This document shows positions 49,285 through 61,400 of a stretch of 64,000 nucleotides of DNA, one piece after another (position 1 is the first letter of the stretch; each line of letters begins with the position of its first letter). The notes under the pieces are model-generated. The model had not been told where the DNA came from. It was given only the letters and a program-made list of their open reading frames with translations, and made no database searches. The translations under genes and the position numbers were made by a program. Where the stretch lies: positions 186,001 to 250,000 of the forward strand of contig MU839085.1 of the NCBI GenBank assembly GCA_030685235.1, written 5' to 3'. The DNA comes from Copromyces sp. CBS 386.78 (Eukaryota > Ascomycota > Sordariomycetes > Sordariales > Sordariaceae).

Positions 49285-51210
49285 CTTTTGGTTACAGAAG
49301 GGTGATTGTCGCGAGTCGCGATGGAGGGCAGGTCAAGTGCGCGCGACTACGCACCACTCACTGGCGACCACTGGTGGTGGAGTAGTTGGAGGTGACCTCT
49401 TTTGGTGGTGTCCCAGTCCGTGTGGCCAGCGAGGTGTCCAGGGCGAGGCGTGGTGGAGTACTTTTTGGCTTTGGATCTGCCGCTGACCGCAAATCGACTG
49501 CAAATTAATGGCTGGTGGGGTGGACTGAAAAGGGGGGCAACCTGGTCGGCTGGGGTCCGTCAAAATAAATGAAGGAAAAAAAGGGAAGCAAAAGACGGTG
49601 TCTGACTGCTGGTAGAACACAACGGAGCGGAAGAGGCGCATCGGTTCGAGGTTTGAGGTTGAGTCCAGGTGAGGGAGGACGAATATAATAAGTAAGGTTC
49701 TAGAGTCTACTAGTTGTTTGAGGAGCTGCAAGTCAACATCCAACTTGTGTGCGCGCTGCTGCAGGCGGGCTCAGCACAGGACCTTGAACTGGGCTGAATG
49801 GCCGACGGAAGCGGGCGCTCAATGTTTAATCTAATCCTTGGTTTTTGACTAACCAGGACCGGGGACTGGTTGTCACTGTAGGTACACTGGGTGCGCGGGC
49901 GGCTGTCGAATGGGAGGGCGCGGGTATTATGGGTTAGCAGGTATTGTTTTATTCGAAAGGGGGGTGCTATCCGTAGCTAGCAGGTCACCGCAGGGCTGAA
50001 GTAACCTGGCACTTTCAGATCTCGGAGATTGCTGTTGGCGATAGTCGCTGATGGTCGTCGACCCCGTTTGTTTCTCGTGTAGCGGCTATCGCAATAAAGG
50101 GCATCTGGCGGTGGAAGCCTAGGTATTATGCCTCGTCTTTTGCCGTCTGCGTGCTCCCTTTTGGTTCGACAATGGGCAACCTGAATCGCGCAAAGCGGCT
50201 GAGCGAGGGACTTCCCTTGGGTGGTATAATGACTTTTTCAAAAAGGCTATGAAATGCCCTGCATTGCGTGTGTCTCTGGATCATTGGGTGTACCTGGTAG
50301 CGCGATGGGGATGCTGGATGGAGGGCCTGTCGAGGGCGCCGCCGCGCCGGGGCAGTCGCGAAGCAGCCAATCGTAGTACACGGTTGGGGGGGGCCATGCG
50401 TAATTTCTCCTTGAATCCAGATGGAGACTCCTTGTCGCCCTAGCAGTGCCGATGCGACAAACGTCACCAACATTGTTTTGTGTCCAAGCAGCCAGTCTTT
50501 GCAACCAACTTGGACAAGACTTCTCGATTGGGTAGGTGGGGCTTCTCCCTTTTCCCTTGTGCCCTTCAAGCTGACTGAGTGAGCGACACTCTTACTGACA
50601 CTGAGACACACACTCCCCGCACGCACACGCCTGTAACATTGAGAATGCTGCTTGATGTGACGAATGCTGGCCGGGGTGACTTTCCCGTGGTTTCCCATGG
50701 CAACACTCTCAAACACAGAAGGTCCTGCTTTTTTGCTTACAGCCAGTCAGCATCGACCTTGGGCCTGCCGAAGCGCGTCTCGATCGTCCCAAGCAACGGG
50801 CGCGCACTGCAGCAGATGAGGTGAGACGAGACCACACTAGCGACGGGACTTGGCGACTGCATCAAGCCCCGACAGGCATCTGGAGGCATCGGACATGGAC
50901 GCCCCGAGCAGGCGGCTCTGTTTGTTGTGCATTGTGCGATGTGCAGCGGCAAGGAACAAGGGCAGGGCATGGGCATGGGCATGATGAGTAGGCGGTTTGC
51001 AGTTTGCAGTTGGACTTCTTCTGCAAGTTACGAGACCTTCTGCCTCCAACCCGCTCCGCATCTGCGACTCTGCGCCGTCTGCTGCGCAAGTGCGCCGTTG
51101 TGGACTTTTTTTGTTGCATATTCGAGCACGCATAGCTCGGACGGGACCGAGCTTGAGCTCCAATTCGCAATTCGAAACACAAGCTGCAACCCAATCGGTT
51201 CCTGTGTACG

Positions 51211-51245
51211 CAGTGCAGTGCAGTGCAGTGCAGTGCAGTGCAGTG
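51211..51245 (+). repeat. Seven tandem copies of CAGTG
   Basis: Seven exact head-to-tail copies of a 5-base unit lie in the spacer between sid-1 and cyk3. Confidence 0.9.
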
Positions 51246-52644
51246 TGCCTTTCTGCGGAGCCTGTCTCCAGCCTCTGTGCCTAGTCCCGTCCGTCTCCCT
51301 TGATGCAGAATGTTGGGAAGCGAGTGATCTTCCGGTGTTTGGGTGTTTTTGCATTAAACAATGGGCAGCCTACGGATAGAAGCTTGAAACGGGTAGAAGA
51401 AGAACAAATGGAAGGCTAGAGACTTTTCTATACCATCCCGTCATACCCTTTCGAGTTTCGACTCCATGGAGAGGTATTCCCTGTTTGCGTTGCGCGCTAA
51501 TAACAACATGGCGGGAATGGCTGCCCGGACGGATGCACGTATGTTAGTTACAACTAAGGTATATGTACCTATGTACTGTACCCTCTTGGAAAACTCCATG
51601 ACCACGGCGATTACTTGCAGTGACCTGCCCGACTGTACCTGACCTGGGTTTGAGGAAGCATCAAAGTACGGAGTCGGCCGAAAAAATGTCAATCATCTCG
51701 GAGCATTGGTGCACAGAGCAAATCAGGAACAGGCACGGGCGGGATTTGTTCTCGTTTTTCTATTTTCAAACTTGTTGTTGCGGTTGATCGACCTCCACAC
51801 GGAACCCACACGTTCGCTGACCTGCCCCTGCTTGTGACAAGAGTCGAGTCAACAGTTGTTAACACCTAGTCTCCCTAGAAAGCCAACCCTTGCTTGGCAC
51901 TTGACCCTGGTTCTGTTAGTGGCTGCGTTAACAGTGGACAGTGATGCCTAACATGCAATGGTCTCCAACTTCCTCCAACCAAACAAGGGCAACCTACCTA
52001 GGTACTGACAGTAGCCTCTTTTCCTGTTCCATTCGACATTGGCCGTTGCGTCAATCGTTTTGTTCCAAGAAATCCATTGATTTGCACCTTGCACCTGGCA
52101 CTTTCCGATGCCATGGTTTCCATGTTTGCGAGTGGTGTGCTTTGTTCCTTGATTAACTTTGTGAATGACCGGAAGCTTAACGGGAGTATACCTACCTTAC
52201 TTCACCTACACGTGTAGAAGTACACTTTTGCGGGGAATATCAGAGCTCCCGTCCAATCCCCTCAATTCTTGCTGCTTTGTTTGGAATTGGGTGGTTGGGG
52301 AGATCCCGCCCGCGTCCCGCGTCTCACAGACAACAAGGACTCTCATCGCCATTTCGACAACCGACGAGCTGACTGAAAGGGAGCCACCGAACGAGCCACG
52401 CACAAGGGAACACCGAACACTGCAACCTCTCAAACACACAAGCCTCCCTGAGTCGACCACCTATAATCCCAATAATCTCACCAAATCGCGCCGAACCGAG
52501 CCTACCACAACCCTTGAACAGAAAGACGGCAACAAGGTCAGACAGGCACAATCGACAGGGCTGCCTAGGCAAGGAGTTAATGAGCGAGAGAGAGAGAGGA
52601 AGCAACCTGTCTGTTCTGTGTGAACCGAATAGCGGAGATAGCCA

Positions 52645-52676
52645 TCGTCGTTGTTGTTGTTGTTGTCGTCGTTGTC
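52645..52676 (+). repeat. TTG/GTC trinucleotide array upstream of cyk3
   Basis: A mixed GTC and TTG array lies about 510 bases before the cyk3 start codon, probably in its leader. Confidence 0.8.
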
Positions 52677-53184
52677 ATCGCCCGTCGTCGGTCCCTCTCT
52701 GCCCGACCCGGTACTCCAGCTCCTCTGCAGCTCTCCCTCTGCACCCGAAGCGGATTCCCTTCCCCATTTTTGCAGCTCCACCCCGGATGCCTCATACAGG
52801 CTTATAGCTCCAATTCGGTCTGGACTGGATCCATCCCATCTTCAGCTGCGCCAGGTCTGTCCGTCCAAAGGTTTGCTTGGGTCCTGGTCGTTTCTCTGGG
52901 CTGTAAGCTTTTTGCTTTGCTGGTGTGCTTTGCTGTTTCCGTCCCGCTTGTTCGTCCGAAACGCCTTGCTCCCCGGTTGCTTTTTGCAAGTGGTGTGTGG
53001 CCGACCGACTTTGTTGTTGACATAGCAACCAACCCGACCTGCACGGCAACTCCCACAACCTGCGTGCCTGTGTACGTGCGGGTTCGAGTGCAGACGAGAC
53101 TTGGACTCCCACTCAGTCCAGTCCCACCGCCCCTGACCTGCAACCCGACTGACAGACGCCTGCCCGCCGCGACTCGACAAAGAG

Positions 53185-56100
53185 ATGGTTCCCGCACCAC
53201 CACCAGTCCCGACGCGGTTCCCTTGTTGGGTTCGGGCTGTCTACTCGTGGGGAGGAGAGGTGCGTGACTAGACAAGATACTGCAATTACCTTCCTGCGGT
53301 CCGTCCTGCCCAGCAATCGCGAGTGCCAATGCTGCTTCCCGTCCAACTCCAACCTCAACAACAAGCTATGGCCCGACAGTCTGACTGACCGATGCCCGTA
53401 TACTTACAGAGCAAACGCGACCTCGGTTTCATCGAAGGCGACCTAATAGAATGTCTCAACGCTGGCGACGGCTCATGGTGGACGGGGAGGCTATGGCGCG
53501 ACAGGAGGGCAATTGGCGTCTTCCCCTCCAACTTCGTCGAGCTGATGCCCGAAAACTTCAGGCCGACCAGCAGATCCGCGAGCCCAATGGCTACCAGCAA
53601 CTCTCCCAGTCCCGGCGGCTCCCCACAAAAGTCCATGACCTTTCGAAAACCCTTCGAGGCCTACGCAAAGGCCCCCCATTATACCACCGCAAAGGTTCCC
53701 GAGACCTACAAGGACGGCTCCGTAAGCCGACCCCCGCGCGCCGGCTCGATTCGACCACGATCGCGAGGTCCCATAGGGCACCCAGGAGGAAGAGAGGCCG
53801 GGCACGACTACAGATATTCCCACGGCGGGCCTCATCCACCTAGCCATGGAGGGAGGGCACCGTCACCGGCACCGTTTAGGGCTGCGTCGCCAAATCCCTA
53901 CCGAGCACCCTCTCCAGCTCCGTATCCGGTACCGATACCGCCGCCTCTAGCCGGGTCACCAGCGCCGACAGGACCCTTTCGGGCTGCGTCACCGTCGCCT
54001 TACCGGGAAGCATCGCCAGCACCATACCGCCCTCGAGCTGCATCACCCGCCCCATACGTACCCTCCCCCGCGCCATACCACTCCCATTCGCACTCACCGT
54101 CACCGGCACCGCTCCGAAACACATCGCCATCCAGGTCACGATCTCCTTACAAGCATCAGCTGGATTACAGGGGGACACCACCAATAAGAGATGCGTCGCC
54201 AGCTAGAGGGTACTCACCAATGAGAGCCCATTCTCCCGCGCCGCCATCGCCCGCACCATCGTACAGGCCTTACCGACCTCCCCAGCTCCAGGATGGCCAA
54301 TACCAGGAAGGAGGCCCCGGGGGAGGGGATTCACCGCCTCCACCGCCCCCTCCACATCGCAGCCTCGTTGCACGCCATGGATCCAAAAATTCCTACAACG
54401 GGGACCAGCAGTCACAATCCCAGTCACAATACTACGATGATATACCCAGACCGAATTCCACGGCTCCGTATAATCAGAACTCTAATGGCTACCCCATGGC
54501 AAGGACACCTTCCCCATGCCCTCCTTCACCGGCGGTATCAGGCGCGATGACCCCGTCACCGTTGAGAGAGGCCATGGATGATGTGATGGAGCAGTTGGAC
54601 GTGTTGAGCGGCGGTGGTAAACTTCATCGCGAAGGATCTCCGGAGCCTTTCGACCCCTGGGCGCCCGAGGCTTTCGAAGAAATCCACCAAAAATCGAGAA
54701 AAGCTCGGGAGAAACGACCCCAGAGCACCATGCTAATCGACGAGGGGTACGAAACATACAGTGGGACTGGCTCGAGCTTAGTAGGACCCGCCTCCAAACC
54801 TCCTCAAAAGGAAGATGAGCCATCACGCCTCCCTCAGTTAAGTAACTACGTCGAGAGGATGGAATCCAGGCTGAGGACCATGCACCAGCATAGCGCCAGC
54901 ATGAATAACATTACCGAAGGCCCCCCTCCTCCCCCTAAAAGTCCGTTCATGAACCGGCCAAAGTCATCGATCGAGTCCCGAGTGGCGGCAGACCCAAGGC
55001 TTAGGAAGAAGAAGTCATCATATGACATGGGGCGACAGACTCTTGATCGAAGTTCGACCACAAAGACCACCTCGACTAATGCCTCCGATGCCCCAAGCAA
55101 TGTTACCTTTTCCTCGGCAACAACTGACAGTACTAATCGGAGTCTGATGAGCGGCGTTTCAGCTGGAGGCATAAGCGCCACCAGCGCTGGAAGCTTGGCA
55201 AGGAAGAACCGAATCAGGGCTCACAGTGCGCTCAGCATCCAGGAGGAATCCGACCGTCCAGGAACTCCGTTCACAGGGGTAACGTACCATAGCAGCCATG
55301 CTTCGGAGAATCTCCACATGCGACCGAAGTCCCGAACCGATCTTGGACACGATGACTCGATGGGTAACCTGGGAGGTCTTGTTACCCCAAAGCCGAAGAA
55401 GCAGAACTTCATCAAGCGAATCCTCGAGTCTGCCAAGACCGGAGTTGCGAACAGCAGAAATAGCATTGCTTCTGCAGGGTCATCCTCGCCGACTAAATCA
55501 GCGACAAATCCGCTTTCTGCTCTATCTGGAGGTCCGTCCCTGTTACCGGCGAAGAATCTTGGGAGGGAAGGCATGGGCAGTGGTGTTGACTGGGTCCAGG
55601 TTCGGCGAGACGTCAACCGTTCCAACTCATTGAGTCAGAACGAGCGTACGGAGCGAAAGGAAAGATGTCAAATGCTGGACCATCCAGCTTTGAATCCCGT
55701 GGAGGAACTATACAACAGCGTCGATGGCGATGAGGGCGCTGATGGAATGCCCGTCCAGGAGCCGTTTAACTATCTAGCCATTAACCTAAGCCAGGTCGAC
55801 AAGAACTCCCGCTTCGTGGCCAGCCTGCCCCCGACCATTACAGCCGCATCGCTTGCGGCCACTTACGTTTGCCGACCATACACCAGCGAGGTTCAACGCC
55901 TACGTGCCATCTTCACCTGGGTTTCCGAGAAGGTTTGCTGGGAGGAGGACTTTGAGGGGCCTATCGACACGCGACGAGTTATTCACTCGAAGCGTGGATG
56001 CTGCGAAGAGTTTGCGGTTCTCGTTGCGGAGATGTGCGAAGCTGTGGGCCTGCATTGTGAGGTCGTCCGCGGTTATCTCAAGTCGCCAGGCGAGATCCCT

Positions 56101-57303
56101 GATGCCAATATTGTTCCCCGTCCCAACCACTGGTGGAATGCGGTAGTTGTTGACAACGAGTGGAGGATGATGGATACCTGTTTGGCGAGCCCGTCCTTCC
56201 CACGCCGTGCCCTGTATTCGAGCTGGAACAGCTCTCAAGCCGACCCCTGGTGGTTCCTAGCACGCCCTACCGAGATCTGCTGGACGCATATCCCCGAACA
56301 CCACGAACAACAACACATCTGCCCGCCTGTTGCTCACGAGATCCTGCTCAATCTGCCCTGTGCCTGCCCACCATACTTCAAGAACGGCCTGGACATGTTT
56401 GATTACAACACTTGTCTGACCAGGATCGAGGATCTGGAAATGGTGCACATCAAGTTCAACGTGCCAGCTGATGTCGAAATTGCCGCAGAGGTCGAGACTC
56501 GCGCCTTCACTAAGGATAACGACGGTGATGTCTTTGAGTCTGGCGAAGTAGTCAAGAAACGTGCCCTCGCACAAGCAGAGTGGTTCGGGGGCGTGAAGCG
56601 CTACACCGTCAAGGCCCTCCTGCCCGGCGATGAAGGCACCGGCACGCTCAAGATCTACGCCGGCAAGCGCGGCCTGATGCACAGCATCAAGGACATCCCG
56701 CATCCGCTCGCCTTCGCTCTTCCCATCATCCACACGGGCGAAAACCCGCCCTACGAGTTCGTCACCCGCCATCCGACCCCTCACGCCCAACGCCACGACC
56801 TTTACATCGTCCAACCGCAATGCCAGCGCCTCGCCCTCAACAACACCTTCGTATTCATCATCCGCCAACACCCGAGCTCGAGCTCGAGCTCGACCTCCGA
56901 CGGCCCCATGTCGCCCTCCGTTACCTCCGGCAGCGCCTCTCCGGTTCCCTTCCTCCGCCCTTCCAGCGCCATGAGCATGACCTCGAGCGCAGCCGGTGGT
57001 TCGCAACCCAGCACCACCGCCGGCGGTTCTAGCAGCAGCAGCAAGAAACCCGCCAAGCTTGCCATCCAGACGCCGGGTGGTAAGATCCTCCGGCTGATGA
57101 GAAAAGAGGACCGAGGAGGCAAAGGAGGCATCGGGTTCGGCAGCCGGGCGGCTGCTGCTTCAGCGGCCGAGCCGGGAGAAGAGGGAGACGGAGGCACGTG
57201 GGAAACCATCATCAAGTGCAGCGAGCGTGGAACTTGGAGGGGACTGGTGTTGGCTGATAGGACGGCCAGGTGGTGCGTTTTCGCCGAGTGGGTTTGTCAG
57301 TAA
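53185..57303 (+). CDS. cyk3: Cytokinesis protein Cyk3, SH3 and transglutaminase-like
   Basis: Two exons: 53185-53259 and 53410-57303, giving 1,322 residues. The short first exon (MVPAPPPVPTRFPCWVRAVYSWGGE) is needed to complete the SH3 domain (about 12-72), which continues as SKRDLGFIEGDLIECL, GDGSWWTGRL and GVFPSNFVEL. A start at 53392 would lose the first SH3 strand. Next comes a long disordered region with APSPAP/ASPxPYR repeats (about 170-330) and other Pro/Ser-rich parts. Then the transglutaminase-like domain follows (about 840-960), with GCCEEFAVL (Cys890), NHWWNAVV (His932) and MDT (Asp947), and a C-terminal beta-rich region with low-complexity Ser tracts. Cyk3 proteins act at the contractile ring with Hof1/Inn1-type partners to control primary septum synthesis. 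The divergent neighbour sid-1 belongs to the pathway that triggers septation. Confidence 0.93.
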
Positions 57304-60300
57304 GAATGGCTTTCGCCTACCACTACACTACTAGACGGTCCATTCAAAGTGCCATCTGGAAAAAATAATCACCTGCGGAGGGTTGGTCGTGGTGGGCTAG
57401 GGGACATCACAATGAAAGTGATGTCTTAAAAAGATATCCGAAAAGAGATCCTCATGGAAATGTACGGTTGTACGGTTGTTGTACGACATGGTTTATGGCT
57501 CCACGGTTGGCTTGTTGGATGAGCGACGCTTTTTTCAATCCTGTTTTTTCTTCTTCACATCATCATACCGCATTGTTTGATTCTTGGCAGGCGAGGCGTT
57601 TAAGGGAAGAGAAACGCGCATAGCAAGCGAAGCGAATGCAAAAGCATGTTCGAATAGTTATTGTCGAGATACTCACTTCAAATGTGTAAAATATACACGA
57701 GGGAGGATGAAGATGATTTGAGGAGGTTTTTTGTTGGCCTACCTTGCATGGGTTGGTTGGGCATAGGATTAAGGGGAGAGGAAGAGAGGAAGTGAGAAAA
57801 CAAGAAATTGATAACAATACCCCCTGATTCTGATTTGACTTGTATACAAACAATCTCCTGACGCTTTGAGATCCTCATGGGTGACTAGTAGGTTTATGGA
57901 AAGTCCGGTTCTTATCTTGCTTGCAAAACACCCCAAAAAAATAAACTACATGCGTCGAGCCACCAGTGCAAATTAAAAGTCGGTATTGAATATTATAGGA
58001 AGTATGCATAACAAAAACAAAAAAAGAGATGCCAAATGGGCAGCACAGCCAGTTTTACGTACCCTCGGTTCTACTGGGCCTCTCCAGCTCAGGTCTACAA
58101 ACTCCCGCGGTGTACGACATGGAACGCACGCTATCGGCTTTGTCTTTGTTGGGAAGGACCTCATGATCTGCCCCGGCCGCGAATCGAACTCGAAGGCGGA
58201 CGAACGGGGTGGTCTCGAGATGCAGGAGCTGCGGGCCGTTTGAACGGCACTACTTAAGGTACCTACTAGGTACCTACTGCGCCATTGGGCCAGAAGGTCG
58301 TTGGCTGCGGGTGGTGGAAGGAGCTATGGGATGATGGGTTATATGGGCAGGCGCGTGGGGGTTGAGAATGGAAGGAGCGACGGTAAATTTGGGGTATGGG
58401 AGATGGAATAGAAGGAGCAGCTGGGTGGGAGACGGGAGCCAGGCACGGGCAGGCAGGAGCAAATGCGGGCAGATGCCGTGACTGACTTTGTGACTTTGGT
58501 AAAATTCGGAAGGTGCTCTCCATACAGTGGAAGCTTTCATCTCCAGAGTTTTCAGCTGAGTCTGGCACGACATTTCCTCTTCAACCGAACCGAACAACCT
58601 GAACCTACCAGTCAAGTATTTCCCGTTCTCACGACCCAAGTTCGTTTCGTCTCAGACAGTCAGACTGGACGCCGTCGGAACCAAATCGCCTTACAGCTAG
58701 CTAGCCCTTCTAGCCCTTTCCACCCATATATGGTGTAAGTTATCCGTTCCTGTATCGCTGTATGAAGTACAAGTGAAGACTGGGTTTGGCGAGCTTCGAG
58801 ATCAAATCCGTGAAAGATGGCCAAGTCTCCTCGTTGTTTTTTTCGCGACAAACCATCAATTGACTCTCACCTAATCATGGATAGAGGCTTACAGTTTCAC
58901 TGGAGCTTGTTGTTGGCCTTCATCATGACAACATTTACTCTGGTCTCCGTGTTTGTTGTAGTAGACAAGTTGGTCAGCTTCCACGTCCTGGTCGTCTCAC
59001 GGCGCCTACGATTCCCAAAGAACCTCGCAGAGCCACTTTGGAAGAGTACCACACCTCGACAAACAACCTCTCTTTTCCCTTTCTTTTCGAGCCAAGCCAC
59101 AATGGACGAGTGTCTGTAGAGTTGACCGTGTTCCACACATTCAACCCTGACATCCCCTTCCGCACATAACCCTAGGCTCTGGAAAGCCCCTGACCAAGCC
59201 ACTATTTCTATGTGGCGTGTGAGCTTTGTGGCTGAGGTACAACAACAAAGTCGTGCTAGCCCACATCACGGTCGGAGACAACGTCGAATATTGTTCCGGT
59301 CATGGTGACACTCCTTACCACACAGTCCGGCAGACCGCACTTGGAAGCCGAGACCGCATTTGAGACAGAATGATCGACCAAGGCTAAACACCAATTTTTT
59401 CGCCGAGATGGCTATAACCTGAGACCTGCATCACTGGCTCTGCGGGTTCTGGAGCAGAAGACTGCGCTACCTCGACTCAGCTTGACTTTTTCTTTGCGCG
59501 ATTGCTCGATGCGGCGACATGGACTGCGATGGATTTTCGGTTCTATCGGAGCATGCTGCGAACTATTTGACCAGCCAATTGCTCGCGATTCCGTCGTTGG
59601 ACAGACGTCTCTCGTGGTTGATCAATGGCTGAACGAATGGTCAGCGAATTGCCTCAGCGACGTCAAGCTGTTCCACTTACCTTTCCTCCACGTATACTGG
59701 TACTTCCACGCCACCGTACCACACGAACATGCGAGTTGGGGCCACTGAGGACCTTGCTGGGTGCTGATGCCGGAGAATCAGAGATGGAGTTTAAACACGA
59801 TAGACCCCAGGTTCCTAGAGGGTCGATCACTTCACAGTTTTCAACACACCTCCATCCACCCAATCCATTCAGTCTAGACTTCGATCGTTGTTCGTGGCCG
59901 GAAACGAAACAAAAACCGCTGGTTTTCACACTCTGCCACGCCACCTTGACCTAACGCGCGCCTGATCCTCACAGCGCCTCTGACCCTCGGTGCGTCGGAG
60001 CATCGCTCACGACCAAGACCGACCCCAGTCACCCCACCTCCGCGGAGTTTCAAGCCGTTTCGCCGTCAAACCGTTCAACAGTGGTAAGTCGAAAGCGGAA
60101 AGCCAGCTGATTCACTCTCAACCACTCGTTGCTCCTCAACACTTGAGGTCGAGACAATGACATTCTAGAACCTCTTTGGTCACATCGGGTCGTTCATTGC
60201 TTGATCGTTTTTGGAGGTTCAAACATGGCTCCACCAAGGGTATACAAGGAATTACACAGCCCGTCCAAGCGGCGGCATGATGCAAGCTGCGCTGTGTCTT

Positions 60301-60748
60301 TTGATAAGAATGGCATATGCGTCGGGCGGGAGCTTGAACCTTTTCCCGCCACTTTGGCTCGAAAAGCTTTTCCTGGAACTGGATTTGTCTTGTCTGTCGG
60401 TCGGTCAGAGCTTCCAGGGCCCAGCTCCGTTCCTATTTCATGGGGTCTCGTGGGCAATCTCGTGTGTCTTTGATTCACTCATTTCTTCCCACCTTATGAT
60501 CGCCACACCAAGCGATATCGCATTACTTATCAAGGGGGACTCGACTCTCTCGAGCCTCATAATTCGGAATCTCCCGTCGTCTCCATATTCACATTTGTCT
60601 CCAAGTTGGGGATTTTCAATTATTGTTCCTGAAGCCAAGCACAAGTGGCGAAGGGACAGGACGATTACGCGTTGCTCGGCAGGACCCGGCAGAACCTACC
60701 TACGACCGCACATAAAGATCACAAGACGCCCAGTTTGCTAAAGTTACC
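57304..60748. other. Spacer between cyk3 and the small unrecognised gene
   Basis: This is the probable cyk3 3' UTR plus upstream sequence of the gene at 60,749. Open frames up to 176 codons exist but lack protein character. A minus-strand tRNA-like stretch lies at about 58,170-58,290. Confidence 0.5.
58170..58292 (-). other. tRNA-like A box and B box, probable relic
   Basis: On the minus strand, 58271-58284 reads TGGCGCAGTAGGTA, a near-ideal polymerase III A box, and 58181-58189 reads GTTCGATTC, the core of a B box. The flanking bases do not pair into an acceptor stem, the T stem has a mismatch, and no T-run terminator follows. A functional tRNA is therefore unlikely; a decayed tRNA or chance are both possible. 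Confidence 0.2.
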
Positions 60749-61400
60749 ATGATGCGCAGCTTCACGCGACACAGATCTCCACGCCAGCGAGTTAGCTGGT
60801 CATCAACTATCGACGACATGTCTAGCCTCCGACCCTGTTCGAGCACATCATCAAAGGGACGGGACACTGGGTTCCCAGAGCCCTTCAATGGAGGTGCGTC
60901 AGCATGACATACATATTACTGCATCAGGGACTTTGCTAACAACACTGTCAGACCGAAACACAACATTACCACACCCAGAAGCCATCGTCGGCCCCAACGC
61001 CACCCTCGGCGAGGATGACATATCGACGGAAAGGGCACTCATGCGGGCCCGAAACTCGTTCCTAAAGGAGCCGACTTCAAGTCCCAACAACGCCGAAGGG
61101 TTCATGGACGGCATCAATAATATGGAACGCATGGCTCGCGCGGTACGAGGCGATATCAGCAAAAGACCATCGGACAATGGGGCGGCATGGGTGAACACCC
61201 CAGCAACAACACCAACAAAGGACAGTGATAGTGTCATGTCCGCATCATCAGCTGGCTCAGGCCCTCGACGACTGGAGACCCCGTTCGTGAACCGCGCACA
61301 GCCGCTCTTCTCGCCGGACTCGCCGGAGTCCAAGAAGAGCACAAAGTCGACGGGGAAGAGGGCATGGTTCGCCAGGAACGTATTGGGCAGGTCACCTTGA
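60749..61400 (+). CDS. Small disordered protein, unrecognised
   Basis: Two exons: 60749-60893 and 60952-61400, giving 197 residues. The start is MMRSFTRHRSPRQRVSWSS. The 58-base intron has a GTGCGT donor and a GCTAAC branch site, and the join NG/DRNTTLPHPEAIVGPNATLGEDD keeps frame. There is a possible helix at EGFMDGINNMERMARAVRG. The protein is otherwise Ser/Thr/Pro-rich, with ETPFVNRAQPLFSPDSPESKKS, which holds several Ser-Pro sites that could be kinase targets, and a basic C-terminus GKRAWFARNVLGRSP. No known domain was recognised. Further upstream exons cannot be excluded, but none was found. It is believed real because of the well-formed intron and the maintained frame. Confidence 0.6.

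Larger units (their letters stand above)
49285..53184. other. Divergent promoter region of sid-1 and cyk3
   Basis: Both genes are transcribed away from this 3.9-kb spacer. It holds a pentamer repeat (51211-51245) and a TTG/GTC array (52645-52676) in the presumed cyk3 leader. The longer open frames here overlap each other in several frames and show no protein character. Confidence 0.55.

Noticed and set aside
52620..53267. 215-codon frame upstream of cyk3 with a Val run
   Set aside because: The Val run is the translated TTG/GTC array, and the frame differs from that of the cyk3 first exon it overlaps.
60211..60741. 176-codon frame before the small unrecognised gene
   Set aside because: Overlaps a second open frame of equal quality, with no protein character; more likely upstream non-coding sequence.
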